41,412 bases of DNA from Lyngbya sp. PCC 8106 (lineage in GTDB: Bacteria; Cyanobacteriota; Cyanobacteriia; Cyanobacteriales; Microcoleaceae), in assembly GCF_000169095.1 (NCBI RefSeq), contig NZ_AAVU01000054.1, forward strand, positions 1 through 41,412. The letters are read 5' to 3'. The translations under genes were made by a program, and so were the position numbers. Positions 17,742 through 25,833 of this stretch are shown one piece after another (position 1 is the first letter of the stretch; every line of letters starts with the position of its first letter). The notes under the pieces were generated by a model. The model saw nothing but the letters and a program-made list of their open reading frames with translations, made no database searches and was not told where the DNA came from.

Positions 17742-18737
17742 TTACTTAATCCATCCTTTCAAGCGTTCGGCGACTTGGGGACGACGAAGTTTTCGCATGG
17801 CTTTAGCTTGAATTTGACGAACTCGTTCACGAGAGAGGCTACACATCCCGCTGACTTCATCTAAAGTATAGGGAACTCCAGTCGTTAAACCATAGCGCAG
17901 GGATAAAATATCTTGCTCTCGTTCATTTAAAACCGAACGCAACACTTCTAGCAACTCTTGTCGCATCATCAGTTCATTAATTTGCGACTCTGGTGAGAGA
18001 CTTTCATAGTCTTCCAACAAATCCATTAATTCTGAGTTTTCCTCTGAACCAACTCGATGATTAAGAGATAGAGATTTGCGACGGACTTGTTCGAGGAGAC
18101 GGAGTTGTTGGGGAGAAATAGATAAGGCTTCTGCGAGTTCATCTTCTGTTGGTTTTCGACGCAGAGAACGTCTTAAATCTTGATGAATTCCTTGTAATTT
18201 ATTGAGTTGTTCAACCACATGAACCGGAAGGCGAACAGTCCGTCCTTGGTTGGCAATTGTGCGGGTAATTCCCTGACGAATCCACCAATAGGCATAGGTT
18301 GAGAATTTATATCCTTTATCGGGATCAAATTTTTCTGTCGCTCGATTTAAACCTAATGCGCCTTCTTGAATCAAATCTAAAAACGGAACACCTCTATTAA
18401 GATAACGTTTGGCAATAGAAACGACCAATCGCAAATTCGAGCTAATCATTTTCTGCTTGGCAATTATACCTTGCTGAAACTGGTGGTTCAGTTCGGCTTC
18501 ACTCAAGCCCGTCGCCGTTGCTAATTCTGAAGATTGCGGACATCTTCCGAGTTCATGGGTTAATTCTTCTTCTAACTCCTTAAACGTCACTAACGCTTTA
18601 ATCTGTCGAGCGAGTTCGATTTCCTCATTTGCTTTCAAAAGAGGATAACGAGCCATTCGTTTGAATAATGCCCCGACAGCATCATCCATTTTCGTTAAAT
18701 TCTCTGCCGTCGGAATAGTTGCAGTCTCTAAGTTCAT
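17742..18737 (-). CDS. Group 2 RNA polymerase sigma factor (RpoD-like)
   Basis: The 331-aa protein has region 1.2 (DAVGALFKRMARYPLL), region 2 (NLRLVVSIAKRYLNRGVPFL, then DLIQEGALGLNRATEKFDP and YAYWWIRQGITR), region 3 (LPVHVVEQLNKL onward) and region 4 with the -35-recognition helix (YTLDEVSGMCSLSRERVRQI). It lacks the long N-terminal extension of the principal SigA and is in the size range of cyanobacterial group 2 factors (SigB-SigE), which act under stress, carbon/nitrogen change or darkness. I cannot assign which. GGGAGA lies 8 nt before the ATG. Confidence 0.93.
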   Translation of the reverse strand: MNLETATIPTAENLTKMDDAVGALFKRMARYPLLKANEEIELARQIKALVTFKELEEELTHELGRCPQSSELATATGLSEAELNHQFQQGIIAKQKMISSNLRLVVSIAKRYLNRGVPFLDLIQEGALGLNRATEKFDPDKGYKFSTYAYWWIRQGITRTIANQGRTVRLPVHVVEQLNKLQGIHQDLRRSLRRKPTEDELAEALSISPQQLRLLEQVRRKSLSLNHRVGSEENSELMDLLEDYESLSPESQINELMMRQELLEVLRSVLNEREQDILSLRYGLTTGVPYTLDEVSGMCSLSRERVRQIQAKAMRKLRRPQVAERLKGWIK

Positions 18738-19213
18738 GGGAAAATTCTCCCTTTTGAGGTTGGCTTTGCTGAACGTTGTAGCGTCACTGCGTCATTTAAG
18801 CGCAGGATTTTAGCATTTGAGTTCACGGCATATTCTGACATTATAATCAAATTTTCTCATCTCTTCAATGTACCGATGTTACAATTGATCTCACGATTGA
18901 TTTCAGAGTTTGAGTGAATTGAATTTAAACTTGTGAAAGTAAAATTGAGCTAAGTTTACACAATGTCATCTTAAGATTTGATGAACTGTTACTAATGAGA
19001 CTGATTAACTTACACCGATCTGAAATGCAGCACGGTCAAGATTCAGGTGAATTTGGCTTTACGGTTTTGTCTGCAAATATTTCTCGCTGTTTACCTCAGT
19101 TGAAAATTGGGTTGATCGCAAACCCCAAAACCCGGTTTATTCTAGAAACAGGATTTTTAATCTCCACAATGTTCGCAATTCTCCAGATATTCTAATGATC
19201 GCGATCGCCAAAG
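18738..19213. other. Gene-free region between the sigma factor and NERD genes
   Basis: No supportable gene. A 66-codon plus-strand frame (18995-19195) overlaps a degraded palindrome and looks accidental. The promoter of the sigma factor gene should be near 18770-18900. Confidence 0.4.
19127..19158. repeat. Decayed AACCCGGTTT-type palindrome
   Basis: AAAACCCGGTTT and an imperfect complement (AGAAACAGGATTTTT) face each other across a few bases. Similar perfect elements ending in T tracts are common interspersed repeats in filamentous cyanobacteria and can act as terminators. Confidence 0.5.
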
Positions 19214-19876
19214 TCAACCCTCTAGTTTTTCCAAGATCCGAATCAAATCAATTTTCTCAACCACATAAACCCCATTGATATTATTTTTAGAAAATACAAC
19301 TTTAGCTTGAGTAAAACACAACATAGGAATCACCCATTTGACTTGTTTGAGTCGCGCTACCTCCGACGCTTGACCCCTCACCTTGCTTAATAAATCACCC
19401 TCATAAAAATCATAAATATTATCCCCTTTAGCCCGTTTTAACTGATTATTTTCTCTAACGATTCTCCCCCGGTGAGACTTGACATCAATCACATACCAAT
19501 TTCCCCGAGGTGAACATAAAACAACATCCGCATCACCCCAACGTTTCAACGGAAGATTATATTCAACTTGCCAATTTTTAGCCGTTAAAATCCGCAAAAT
19601 AACCGCAACTTCCTGTTCCGCTTTTGCACCTTGTAAAGCTTGTTCGGAACGTCTCATCCAATATTCACCTTTTTTCCAATAATAATAAGCCGCAACTCCT
19701 CCAGCGACACCCAAGAATAACCCAACATCCGATATTTTAAAGACTAAAAAGATTAACCCAACGCCGACTAAAAAAAATAACCCAATCCCATAAAAACCCA
19801 TCGCCTTTTGACGACGATCTAAACTCATTTGACGAACAAATTCCCCGGCTTTTTTATTCTGGCTATGCTTTGTCAT
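19214..19876 (-). CDS. NERD (nuclease-related) domain membrane protein
   Basis: The 220-aa protein has two hydrophobic helices (about 29-46 and 49-66, MGFYGIGLFFLVGVGLIFLV and VGLFLGVAGGVAAYYYW), then a NERD domain: GAKAEQEVAVILR, LKRWGDADVVLCSPRGNWYV and IDVKSHRGRI. Asp115/Asp117, Asp131 and Lys133 match the PD-(D/E)xK-like pattern of nuclease folds. The C-terminal part has a VVEKIDLIRIL helix. NERD proteins are thought to act on DNA or RNA, but activity is rarely demonstrated. Start ATG 19876 has GAGAG 9 nt before it. Divergent from the DNA methyltransferase gene with a 99-nt shared region, which may or may not be functional. Confidence 0.88.
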   Translation of the reverse strand: MTKHSQNKKAGEFVRQMSLDRRQKAMGFYGIGLFFLVGVGLIFLVFKISDVGLFLGVAGGVAAYYYWKKGEYWMRRSEQALQGAKAEQEVAVILRILTAKNWQVEYNLPLKRWGDADVVLCSPRGNWYVIDVKSHRGRIVRENNQLKRAKGDNIYDFYEGDLLSKVRGQASEVARLKQVKWVIPMLCFTQAKVVFSKNNINGVYVVEKIDLIRILEKLEG

Positions 19877-19975
19877 CGGTTAATCTCTCAATCAGAAATC
19901 GTTCTATTTTTGAAATCCTAGCGTCTTATGATGTTATAATCAACCTTAATCGTGAAATCCAGATAATTAGTTTCA

Positions 19976-21301
19976 ATGATGCCAGATCCGCTTCAAATTG
20001 TGAAAACGAAAAGACCGATTGCTGTTGACTTATTTGCCGGATCGGGAGGAATGACACTCGGCTTTGAACAGGCGGGTTTTGACGTTCTTGCTGCTGTTGA
20101 AATTGATCCCATTCATTGTGCAGTTCACCAATACAATTTTCCACTTTGGTCAGTGTTTTGTGAAGATATTAGCAAACTTTCTAGTGATAAAATTAGAATT
20201 TATTCTAGTATTAAAAATCAAGACATAGATGTGGTTTTTGGAGGGCCACCCTGTCAAGGATTTTCACTGATGGGTAAACGGTTATTAGAAGATCCGCGAA
20301 ATTTGTTAGTCTTTCATTTTGTGCGAATTGTTGCTGAACTAAAACCCAAATTTTTTGTATTTGAAAATGTCAAAGGAATGGCATCAGGAAAGCATCAGAA
20401 CTTTATTCAAGAATTGATTAATAAATTTGAATATTATGGTTATCAAGTGCAGCAACCCTATCAAGTTTTAAATGCAGCTTATTATGGTGTTCCTCAGAAG
20501 CGGGAACGATTATTTTTACTCGGATGTCGGGAAGATTTAGCCTTACCCAATTATCCTGAACCGACTTTTCAACCGCCCTATTCTCAAGTTGCAAAACGTT
20601 ATTCTCACCTTCCTCCAACCCCCACAGTTAGAGAAGCCTTACAAGATTTACCTAAAATCGAGAATTATCCCGAATTAACACAACAAGATTGGGCAGATGT
20701 TTGTTTTGATAAACCGAGTTTTTATGGTAAGATATTGAGAGGAATTGCTAAAAATGTTAATGATTATTCTTATCCTCGTCAATACAATTCTCGACGACTC
20801 ACCTCTAGTTTAAGAACCGAACACAGCATAGAATCTATCGAAAGATTCGCTGCAACACCTCCCGGAAAAACCGAACCCATTAGCCGTTTTCATAAACTTG
20901 ATCCTGATGGTTTATGTAATACCTTAAGGGCGGGAACTCCGAGTAGTCGAGGGGCTTATACTTCTCCTCGTCCCATTCATCCTTTTATCCCTCGATGTAT
21001 TACCGTCAGAGAAGCCGCTAGACTCCATTCTTACCCAGATTGGTTTAGATTTCATGTGACAAAATGGCATGGTTGTCGCCAAATTGGTAACTCTGTTCCG
21101 CCTTTACTCGCCCAAGCTGTCGCGGCTGAAATGATTAAATTATTGAAGATTCAACCCAAAAAACCCGAAAATAAAATTAAACTCGGAGATGAAGAATTAC
21201 TGCGGTTTGATATGTCAAAAGCTGCACAGTATTATGGTGTAGATCCTCATATAATTGCACCGAGAACTCGTAGAATCAATCAAGTTGCGACGATACCTTA
21301 G
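19976..21301 (+). CDS. C5-cytosine DNA methyltransferase, apparently solitary
   Basis: The 441-aa enzyme has all core m5C methyltransferase motifs: I (DLFAGSGGMTLGFEQAGF, 18-35), IV with catalytic Cys93 in GGPPCQGFS, VI (FENVKGM, 129-135), a QKRERLFLLG motif VIII region, and IX/X (TVREAARLHSYP and IGNSVPPLLAQA). The variable target-recognition region lies at about residues 225-330. It methylates the 5-carbon of cytosine in a specific DNA site. No cognate restriction endonuclease is recognisable next to it, although the divergent NERD protein has a nuclease-like fold. Solitary enzymes of this kind in cyanobacteria (M.Ssp6803I type) methylate CGATCG, the core of HIP1, which is frequent here; target assignment is inference. 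No strong ribosome binding site; ATG 19976 or 19979. Confidence 0.92.
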   Translation: MMPDPLQIVKTKRPIAVDLFAGSGGMTLGFEQAGFDVLAAVEIDPIHCAVHQYNFPLWSVFCEDISKLSSDKIRIYSSIKNQDIDVVFGGPPCQGFSLMGKRLLEDPRNLLVFHFVRIVAELKPKFFVFENVKGMASGKHQNFIQELINKFEYYGYQVQQPYQVLNAAYYGVPQKRERLFLLGCREDLALPNYPEPTFQPPYSQVAKRYSHLPPTPTVREALQDLPKIENYPELTQQDWADVCFDKPSFYGKILRGIAKNVNDYSYPRQYNSRRLTSSLRTEHSIESIERFAATPPGKTEPISRFHKLDPDGLCNTLRAGTPSSRGAYTSPRPIHPFIPRCITVREAARLHSYPDWFRFHVTKWHGCRQIGNSVPPLLAQAVAAEMIKLLKIQPKKPENKIKLGDEELLRFDMSKAAQYYGVDPHIIAPRTRRINQVATIP

Positions 21302-21326
21302 AACTCCTATTTTTTGATGATATTAA

Positions 21327-21340
21327 GCCCCATTTGGGGC
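21327..21340. terminator. Hairpin between convergent genes
   Basis: GCCCC and GGGGC with a 4-nt loop, flanked by TTAA and AATTTAAA, lie between the converging methyltransferase and sensor kinase genes. It could serve both strands. T tracts are weak. Confidence 0.5.
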
Positions 21341-21377
21341 AATTTAAAATTTATCCAAATCCAACACAATCAACCCA

Positions 21378-23129
21378 TTAACTTTTTAACGGTAAGAAAA
21401 TCGTCATCACTTTACCCTGTTGAGATCGTTGTCGCACGACTAATTTACCGCCAAGCGCTTCAAATAGATTTTTTGTAACCGCCATATTTAGACTTAACGC
21501 ACCCGTTTCTGGCTGAAACATTAACAACCGTCCAATCGACTTCAGAGAAGACTTTGTTGCTGTTCCAAATGGACAAGGTTGCTGAGATTTAGATTGAGAT
21601 TCTAGTTGTAATTTCAACTGATGTCCAGCCAAACGAACTTCCACCTGAATATGACTTCCCGAAGGTAAACTGCGAGTAAAATTTTCAATCACACCCGTCA
21701 AAACTTGATCCAACATCGTCGGGTCACTGACAACATGAGGTAACTTTTGAGGTAAATTAACTTCTAGAGTATGATTGCGTTGAGTTGCTTGTTTTTGCCA
21801 ACGCGGAAGACTACTTTGTAAGATATCTCCAAGCGACATCGGCGTGAGTTGAACAGAGGGTTTTTGAGTTTTGTTGTCCGAGGCTTGTTTAGTTTGAGAT
21901 AGTTCTAACTCAACCGCTCGAAAAATCAGGTTAAACCGATCAATTTGTGTGGTACATTCATGATCGATCATCTCTAACCGTTTCCGAACAATTTCCGGAT
22001 CGAATTTTTGACGCTTTAACAATAATCGAGTTAACGTGCGAATCGTTGCCAGGGGTGTCCGAACTTCATGGGAGATGGCTTGGATCAACTCCACTTGAGA
22101 AGCATCCAAACTGCCATCAGCAGCGGTTTGAGAGTGGGGTAAATGACCATTAGAATGCTGAGGGCCAGAGACATTGACAAAGACTTCCTGAGACTGAGAT
22201 TTAGGTTGGGAAGCCGGGTTTAGCATTCTCATGGTTTCCCGGGGTTTTTCGGAGTCTAAAGGCAAATTCTCTAATAGTAAACGAGAGAATTGCATCACAG
22301 TTTTGTAGTTTGGATCAACAAGGGGAAATTGTTCGATCCAACGGTCAAGTACCTTCACCGGATCAGGTAATTGATCAGAAGATTGACCTTCGGCTTGAGA
22401 ACGAATAGATCGCGATCGCCGTCGTAACAATTCTAATGCTTGTTCAACCACATCCGGATCAAAAGAAAATTGAAACGCAGGACAACCTTTTGCATCTTCT
22501 CCCAAAACCATAACCAAACTAAACCGAGAAGTTAAAACAATACAAAACGGTTCATTCGCTTGAGGATCATCGCGCAATAAGGGAAACGCAAAAGTTGGGG
22601 GAACTGAAGTCTCAAAATCCTTAGAAGTAGATGGAAGTAAAGATAATCTTTGTCGAGTCGGTATGGAAAACTCTTCCCAATCCGGTATTTGGGGAACAAA
22701 AACTTGAGTCGCAAAATTCAACGCTAAGGCGGGATGGACTAAAACCGGAGAAGGCCCAGAAAGGACTAATCCCTGACAAGTAGAAGGGTGACTCACAGGA
22801 GGCGTTGTCAACTGAGGTGGGGGTCTATCCTCCGTTAGCGTCTCTCGTCCTGTGGCGTGAGTCAAGTCTTTTTTCCTAACTTCAGAACAAGAAGTACGTG
22901 ATCGTTCCTGGCCTTGTTGGATGATCAATTGTCTGAGGAGTTGATGAATAGCTTTGATCGCCCCACACCACTCCCGTTCGGCTTTGAGTTGTTGTTTGCT
23001 GGCATAATAAACAGTGTAAGGACTAGAGCCACCAGAGGGGACTGTATTTTGATAGAAATCTAGAGAACTTTCTAACCCTTGACGCGCTAAAATTTCACTA
23101 ATGGTTGGTAGAAGCTGGTTCACGGTCAT
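21378..23129 (-). CDS. Sensor histidine kinase-like protein with degenerate ATP-binding domain
   Basis: The 583-aa protein has a ~330-residue N-terminal region of cyanobacterial type without recognisable transmembrane segments (it contains RLSLLPSTSKDF and a strand-rich SRFSLVMVLGEDAKG segment). HisKA follows with ISHEVRTPLATIR (His354), then a HATPase_c-like domain. The N box is altered (VLTGVIENFTRS), the DxGxG G1 box is replaced by LESQSKSQQ near residue 510, and the G2 loop reads GALSLNMAV. ATP binding is therefore doubtful. It may act as a scaffold or phosphatase, or be phosphorylated by another kinase. AGGA precedes ATG 23129. The response regulator is not nearby. Confidence 0.85.
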   Translation of the reverse strand: MTVNQLLPTISEILARQGLESSLDFYQNTVPSGGSSPYTVYYASKQQLKAEREWCGAIKAIHQLLRQLIIQQGQERSRTSCSEVRKKDLTHATGRETLTEDRPPPQLTTPPVSHPSTCQGLVLSGPSPVLVHPALALNFATQVFVPQIPDWEEFSIPTRQRLSLLPSTSKDFETSVPPTFAFPLLRDDPQANEPFCIVLTSRFSLVMVLGEDAKGCPAFQFSFDPDVVEQALELLRRRSRSIRSQAEGQSSDQLPDPVKVLDRWIEQFPLVDPNYKTVMQFSRLLLENLPLDSEKPRETMRMLNPASQPKSQSQEVFVNVSGPQHSNGHLPHSQTAADGSLDASQVELIQAISHEVRTPLATIRTLTRLLLKRQKFDPEIVRKRLEMIDHECTTQIDRFNLIFRAVELELSQTKQASDNKTQKPSVQLTPMSLGDILQSSLPRWQKQATQRNHTLEVNLPQKLPHVVSDPTMLDQVLTGVIENFTRSLPSGSHIQVEVRLAGHQLKLQLESQSKSQQPCPFGTATKSSLKSIGRLLMFQPETGALSLNMAVTKNLFEALGGKLVVRQRSQQGKVMTIFLPLKS

Positions 23130-23483
23130 TTCCTGCCTTTGACTTTAAAAACTGCAAAAACTTTATCGTTAACTTAACTCAGTTCCAGCCTACCCAATAT
23201 AAACTTTTAATTTTTAATATAGAAGTTGGAAGACTGAACCTTCGACACTATTTTTTAATATTCTTAGCATCCTCTCTGACTCTCAGGATATCTAGATCGA
23301 GACGACTTGGAGATTCGTAGAACCGAACCAATTAGTCGCAATCACCGCTTTTACAGTCAACAGTGACCAATAACCAGTGACCAGTCAACTGTTTTTTCCT
23401 GATCTGACGACCTCCCCATCTCTCCATCTCCCATAGTCTGATACAAAATAGTAGGAACATACTGTTAACGTTGCTTCAAAATT
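23130..23483. other. Divergent intergenic region
   Basis: It lies between the minus-strand sensor kinase gene and tldD. Apart from the heptamer repeat listed separately I see no gene; a 71-codon plus-strand frame starting inside the kinase gene is not supported. Confidence 0.35.
23354..23388. repeat. Heptameric short tandem repeat, five units
   Basis: Five consecutive 7-nt units arranged symmetrically: CAGTCAA, CAGTGAC, CAATAAC, CAGTGAC, CAGTCAA. This is the short tandemly repeated repetitive sequence type of filamentous cyanobacteria. It lies about 95 nt before tldD. Confidence 0.75.
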
Positions 23484-24881
23484 ATGCCCACTTTGCTCAC
23501 CGATCTCAAAAATGTACTGGCTGATTTAATTAAACGCTATCGTTCTCAGGTCGATTATTTAGCAATTCGAGTCGAAGAAGCTGAAGAAACGGATATTTTA
23601 CTCAGAGGCGATCGCATTGAAACCCTCAGTGAAGGACTTTCAATTGGGGGACAAGTTCGCGCCTGTCATAAAGGGGGATGGGGTTTTGCCAGTTTTAATC
23701 GACTTGAAGGACTAGAAGAACGCATTTCTGAGGCGATCACTGCGGCGAAACTCATCGGTGAGGAAGAAACCCTACTGGCACCGATTCCGATTGTACAAGA
23801 AACTCGGATTTTACCCTTAACTGGAACCGATCCCCGTCAAGTTCCTCTGGCGCAAAAAAAAGAACTCTGCGATCGCTATGGCCATATTTTACGAAGTGTT
23901 GATTCCCGAATTACCACGATTTCAGTTCGTTACAATGACAGCACTCAACGCATTCTTCTGGCGACTTCTGAAGGAACATTCCTCGAACAAGCTTGGGTAG
24001 ATATGGAAATGCGCTTCGCTGCGACAGCCCGCAATGGGGAAACCGTACAAACGGGACGGGAAACCACCGGATCACGTCGAGCCTATGAAGATTTAACTCT
24101 CCTCGATGATCAAGTTCAGAGTGCAGCACAACGGGCGGTAAATTCCCTAGATCTTCCTCCCGTTAAAGGAAATACTTACACTGTAGTTATTGATCCGATT
24201 TTAACGGGTTTATTTGTTCACGAAGCGTTTGGTCATCTTTCGGAAGCGGATATGACCTATGAAAATCCAGATTTATTGGAAGTAATGACTTTAGGGCGGC
24301 AGTTTGGGCCGAAAAACCTACAAATTTTTGATGGGGCGGAACCTCCTGGACACCGGGGAAGCTATTTTTACGATGATGAAGGAACACCAGGAACAACAAC
24401 GCAATTAATCAAAGATGGGGCGTTAGTAGGTCGTCTACACTCTCGGGAAACGGCTGGAAAGTTAGGAGAAGTGCCGACTGGAAATGCTCGCTGTTTAAAT
24501 TATCATTATCCACCTTTGGTTCGCATGACAAATACTTGGATCGAACGGGGAGATACTGCGGTTGAGGATTTATTCAGTGAAGTCAAGCAAGGGGTTTATG
24601 CGCGAAATTGGTTGGGGGGAATGACGAATGGTGAGATGTTTACGTTTAGTGCGGGTGAAGCTTGGATGATTCGCAATGGTAAGCTCGCTGAACCTGTGCG
24701 AGATGTGACGTTATCAGGAAATGTGTTTACGACTTTAGCTGATATTGAAGCGATTGGAAATGATTTTTATTGGGATGAATCTGGCGGTTGTGGAAAAGGC
24801 GGACAAAATGGTTTACCAGTCGGTTGTGGCGGGCCAAGTTTGAGAATTCGGAATGTGGTTGTCGGAGGCGAAGTTTCCTAA
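23484..24881 (+). CDS. tldD: TldD-family metalloprotease
   Basis: The 465-aa protein is a full-length TldD/PmbA family member and carries the TldD-type zinc motif HEAFGHLSEAD (HExxxH, His246, Glu247, His251). The conserved SRETAGKLGEVPTGNARC and the C-terminal VRDVTLSGNVF and DIEAIGNDF segments are present. TldD with its partner TldE/PmbA forms a heterodimeric protease that degrades unfolded peptides and matures modified peptides (microcins) in other bacteria. The TldE/PmbA partner, which lacks the zinc motif, is not in this window. No clear ribosome binding site before ATG 23484. Two small secreted peptide genes follow on the opposite strand. Confidence 0.93.
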   Translation: MPTLLTDLKNVLADLIKRYRSQVDYLAIRVEEAEETDILLRGDRIETLSEGLSIGGQVRACHKGGWGFASFNRLEGLEERISEAITAAKLIGEEETLLAPIPIVQETRILPLTGTDPRQVPLAQKKELCDRYGHILRSVDSRITTISVRYNDSTQRILLATSEGTFLEQAWVDMEMRFAATARNGETVQTGRETTGSRRAYEDLTLLDDQVQSAAQRAVNSLDLPPVKGNTYTVVIDPILTGLFVHEAFGHLSEADMTYENPDLLEVMTLGRQFGPKNLQIFDGAEPPGHRGSYFYDDEGTPGTTTQLIKDGALVGRLHSRETAGKLGEVPTGNARCLNYHYPPLVRMTNTWIERGDTAVEDLFSEVKQGVYARNWLGGMTNGEMFTFSAGEAWMIRNGKLAEPVRDVTLSGNVFTTLADIEAIGNDFYWDESGGCGKGGQNGLPVGCGGPSLRIRNVVVGGEVS

Positions 24882-24920
24882 TCTCTTGTTGTGAGATTTT
24901 CTATCCGTTCAAAAAGATAT

Positions 24921-24944
24921 CGGAATTCCTACAGAGGAATTCCG
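24921..24944. terminator. Perfect 10-bp hairpin between convergent genes
   Basis: CGGAATTCCT and AGGAATTCCG with an ACAG loop, 40 nt after the tldD stop. On the minus strand it is followed by ATATCTTTTTG, so it may terminate the small secreted-protein gene on that strand; on the plus strand no T tract follows. Confidence 0.6.
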
Positions 24945-25034
24945 GCTGGAGTAAGTCTAGCTTGTATGATGTGTTGGTAGTTGTCGGGATTAATCTCCAG
25001 TCAATAAACGATGAGACACTTTCTGATCTCAAAA

Positions 25035-25265
25035 CTATGATGAAGTTCGACGAGTATCACCTCGGCTGGCATCAGGCGCAGCATCTTCTGTGTCTGTGTT
25101 GTAGTATTGGAAAGTCAACCCATTGGACTCAGATTTTGTCTGAGAAACTTGGAGTTCACTCAACAAGAGTGACTGAGTGAGAAGATTCTGTTGAAAGAAC
25201 GGAGAAGAAGTAACCAAGCCGAAAGAGAGTAAGCTAAAAACAGACACTAAAATAGGTTTTAGCAT
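25035..25265 (-). CDS. Putative small secreted protein (76 aa), second of two tandem small exported ORFs
   Basis: The 76-aa product starts with a signal-peptide-like MLKPILVSVFSLLSFGLVTS and continues as a polar region ending PDASRGDTRRTSS. It lies 132 nt downstream of the PatX-like gene on the same strand. Its tail vaguely parallels that gene's PDPHRGSGR end, and the FSLLS in the hydrophobic core is shared. The relationship is weak and could be coincidence. The tail could also be a truncated start of a DUF928-like exported protein. No clear ribosome binding site. A real gene is plausible, not certain. Confidence 0.45.
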   Translation of the reverse strand: MLKPILVSVFSLLSFGLVTSSPFFQQNLLTQSLLLSELQVSQTKSESNGLTFQYYNTDTEDAAPDASRGDTRRTSS

Positions 25266-25397
25266 GGTATGAACGGGGCTAAGGGGTCACTTATGAGTTC
25301 AAATTATTTGCCATTTGATCAGGACAAATTTAAAAATTGACTCCCCAAATCCGCTTTTTAACAACTTCTTTTGACTACTTTTTGACTCCGTTCCAGA

Positions 25398-25562
25398 TTA
25401 ACGTCCACTTCCGCGATGAGGATCAGGACAATTAGTAGTACAGTTAATTTCACTGCTATCTTGAGCAATCAATAATGAGGAAGCAGCTTGGACACCTTTT
25501 ATTGCATCAGCATAAGCGATTGACAAAAGGCTGAATAACAGGATGAAAGTGTAGAACCGCAT
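25398..25562 (-). CDS. patX: PatX-like secreted peptide precursor ending in HRGSGR
   Basis: A 54-codon gene. The product begins MRFYTFILLFSLLSIAYADA, a good signal peptide with an Ala-x-Ala-like cleavage region, followed by a short polar part with two cysteines (INCTTNC) and the terminal PDPHRGSGR immediately before the stop. RGSGR is the pentapeptide of PatS/HetN that binds HetR and inhibits heterocyst differentiation. PatX is the related short exported protein with a C-terminal RG(S/T)GR found in filamentous cyanobacteria with HetR, including strains without heterocysts. The size, signal peptide and exact C-terminal position match PatX. No strong ribosome binding site or recognisable HetR or NtcA site was found upstream. 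Processing would occur during or after export; the role in a non-heterocystous strain is unknown. Confidence 0.75.
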   Translation of the reverse strand: MRFYTFILLFSLLSIAYADAIKGVQAASSLLIAQDSSEINCTTNCPDPHRGSGR

Positions 25563-25691
25563 GAGTCTGTCCGTCTAAGTATGTCCATTCTCTAATACAG
25601 ACAATTTGTTCGAGATCCGGTTAAAATAATCAAGTGGTTTATCAATTCAGTATTTAGGATTAATGATGATTGCAAATATACATAACTTCAC

Positions 25692-25722
25692 TAAAAAATC
25701 CCGTCCAGTGGGTAGACGGGAT
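25692..25722 (-). terminator. Rho-independent terminator after the Hsp20 gene
   Basis: ATCCCGTC and GACGGGAT form an 8-bp stem with a 9-nt loop. On the minus strand the stem is followed by six Ts. It lies 112 nt after the Hsp20 stop and so also separates that gene from the PatX-like gene. Confidence 0.8.
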
Positions 25723-25833
25723 CAGAAATAATTATTCAGGTTTTTAAAGATAATAACCTCTGAGAAGATTTTGAAGATTTTTGAAGTTTATTAATGTTTA
25801 ACTTCACTCAATTCAACGGCTACACAATCCAAC

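Noticed and set aside
18995..19195. 66-codon plus-strand open frame
   Set aside because: It overlaps a degraded interspersed palindrome that supplies part of the apparent protein; no ribosome binding site.
19214..21301. Complete restriction-modification system
   Set aside because: The NERD protein is membrane-anchored and divergent, and no recognisable restriction endonuclease is present; the methyltransferase is best read as solitary.
24788..25180. 130-codon plus-strand open frame at the end of tldD
   Set aside because: Starts out of frame inside tldD, runs through a hairpin and overlaps the better-supported minus-strand secreted ORF.
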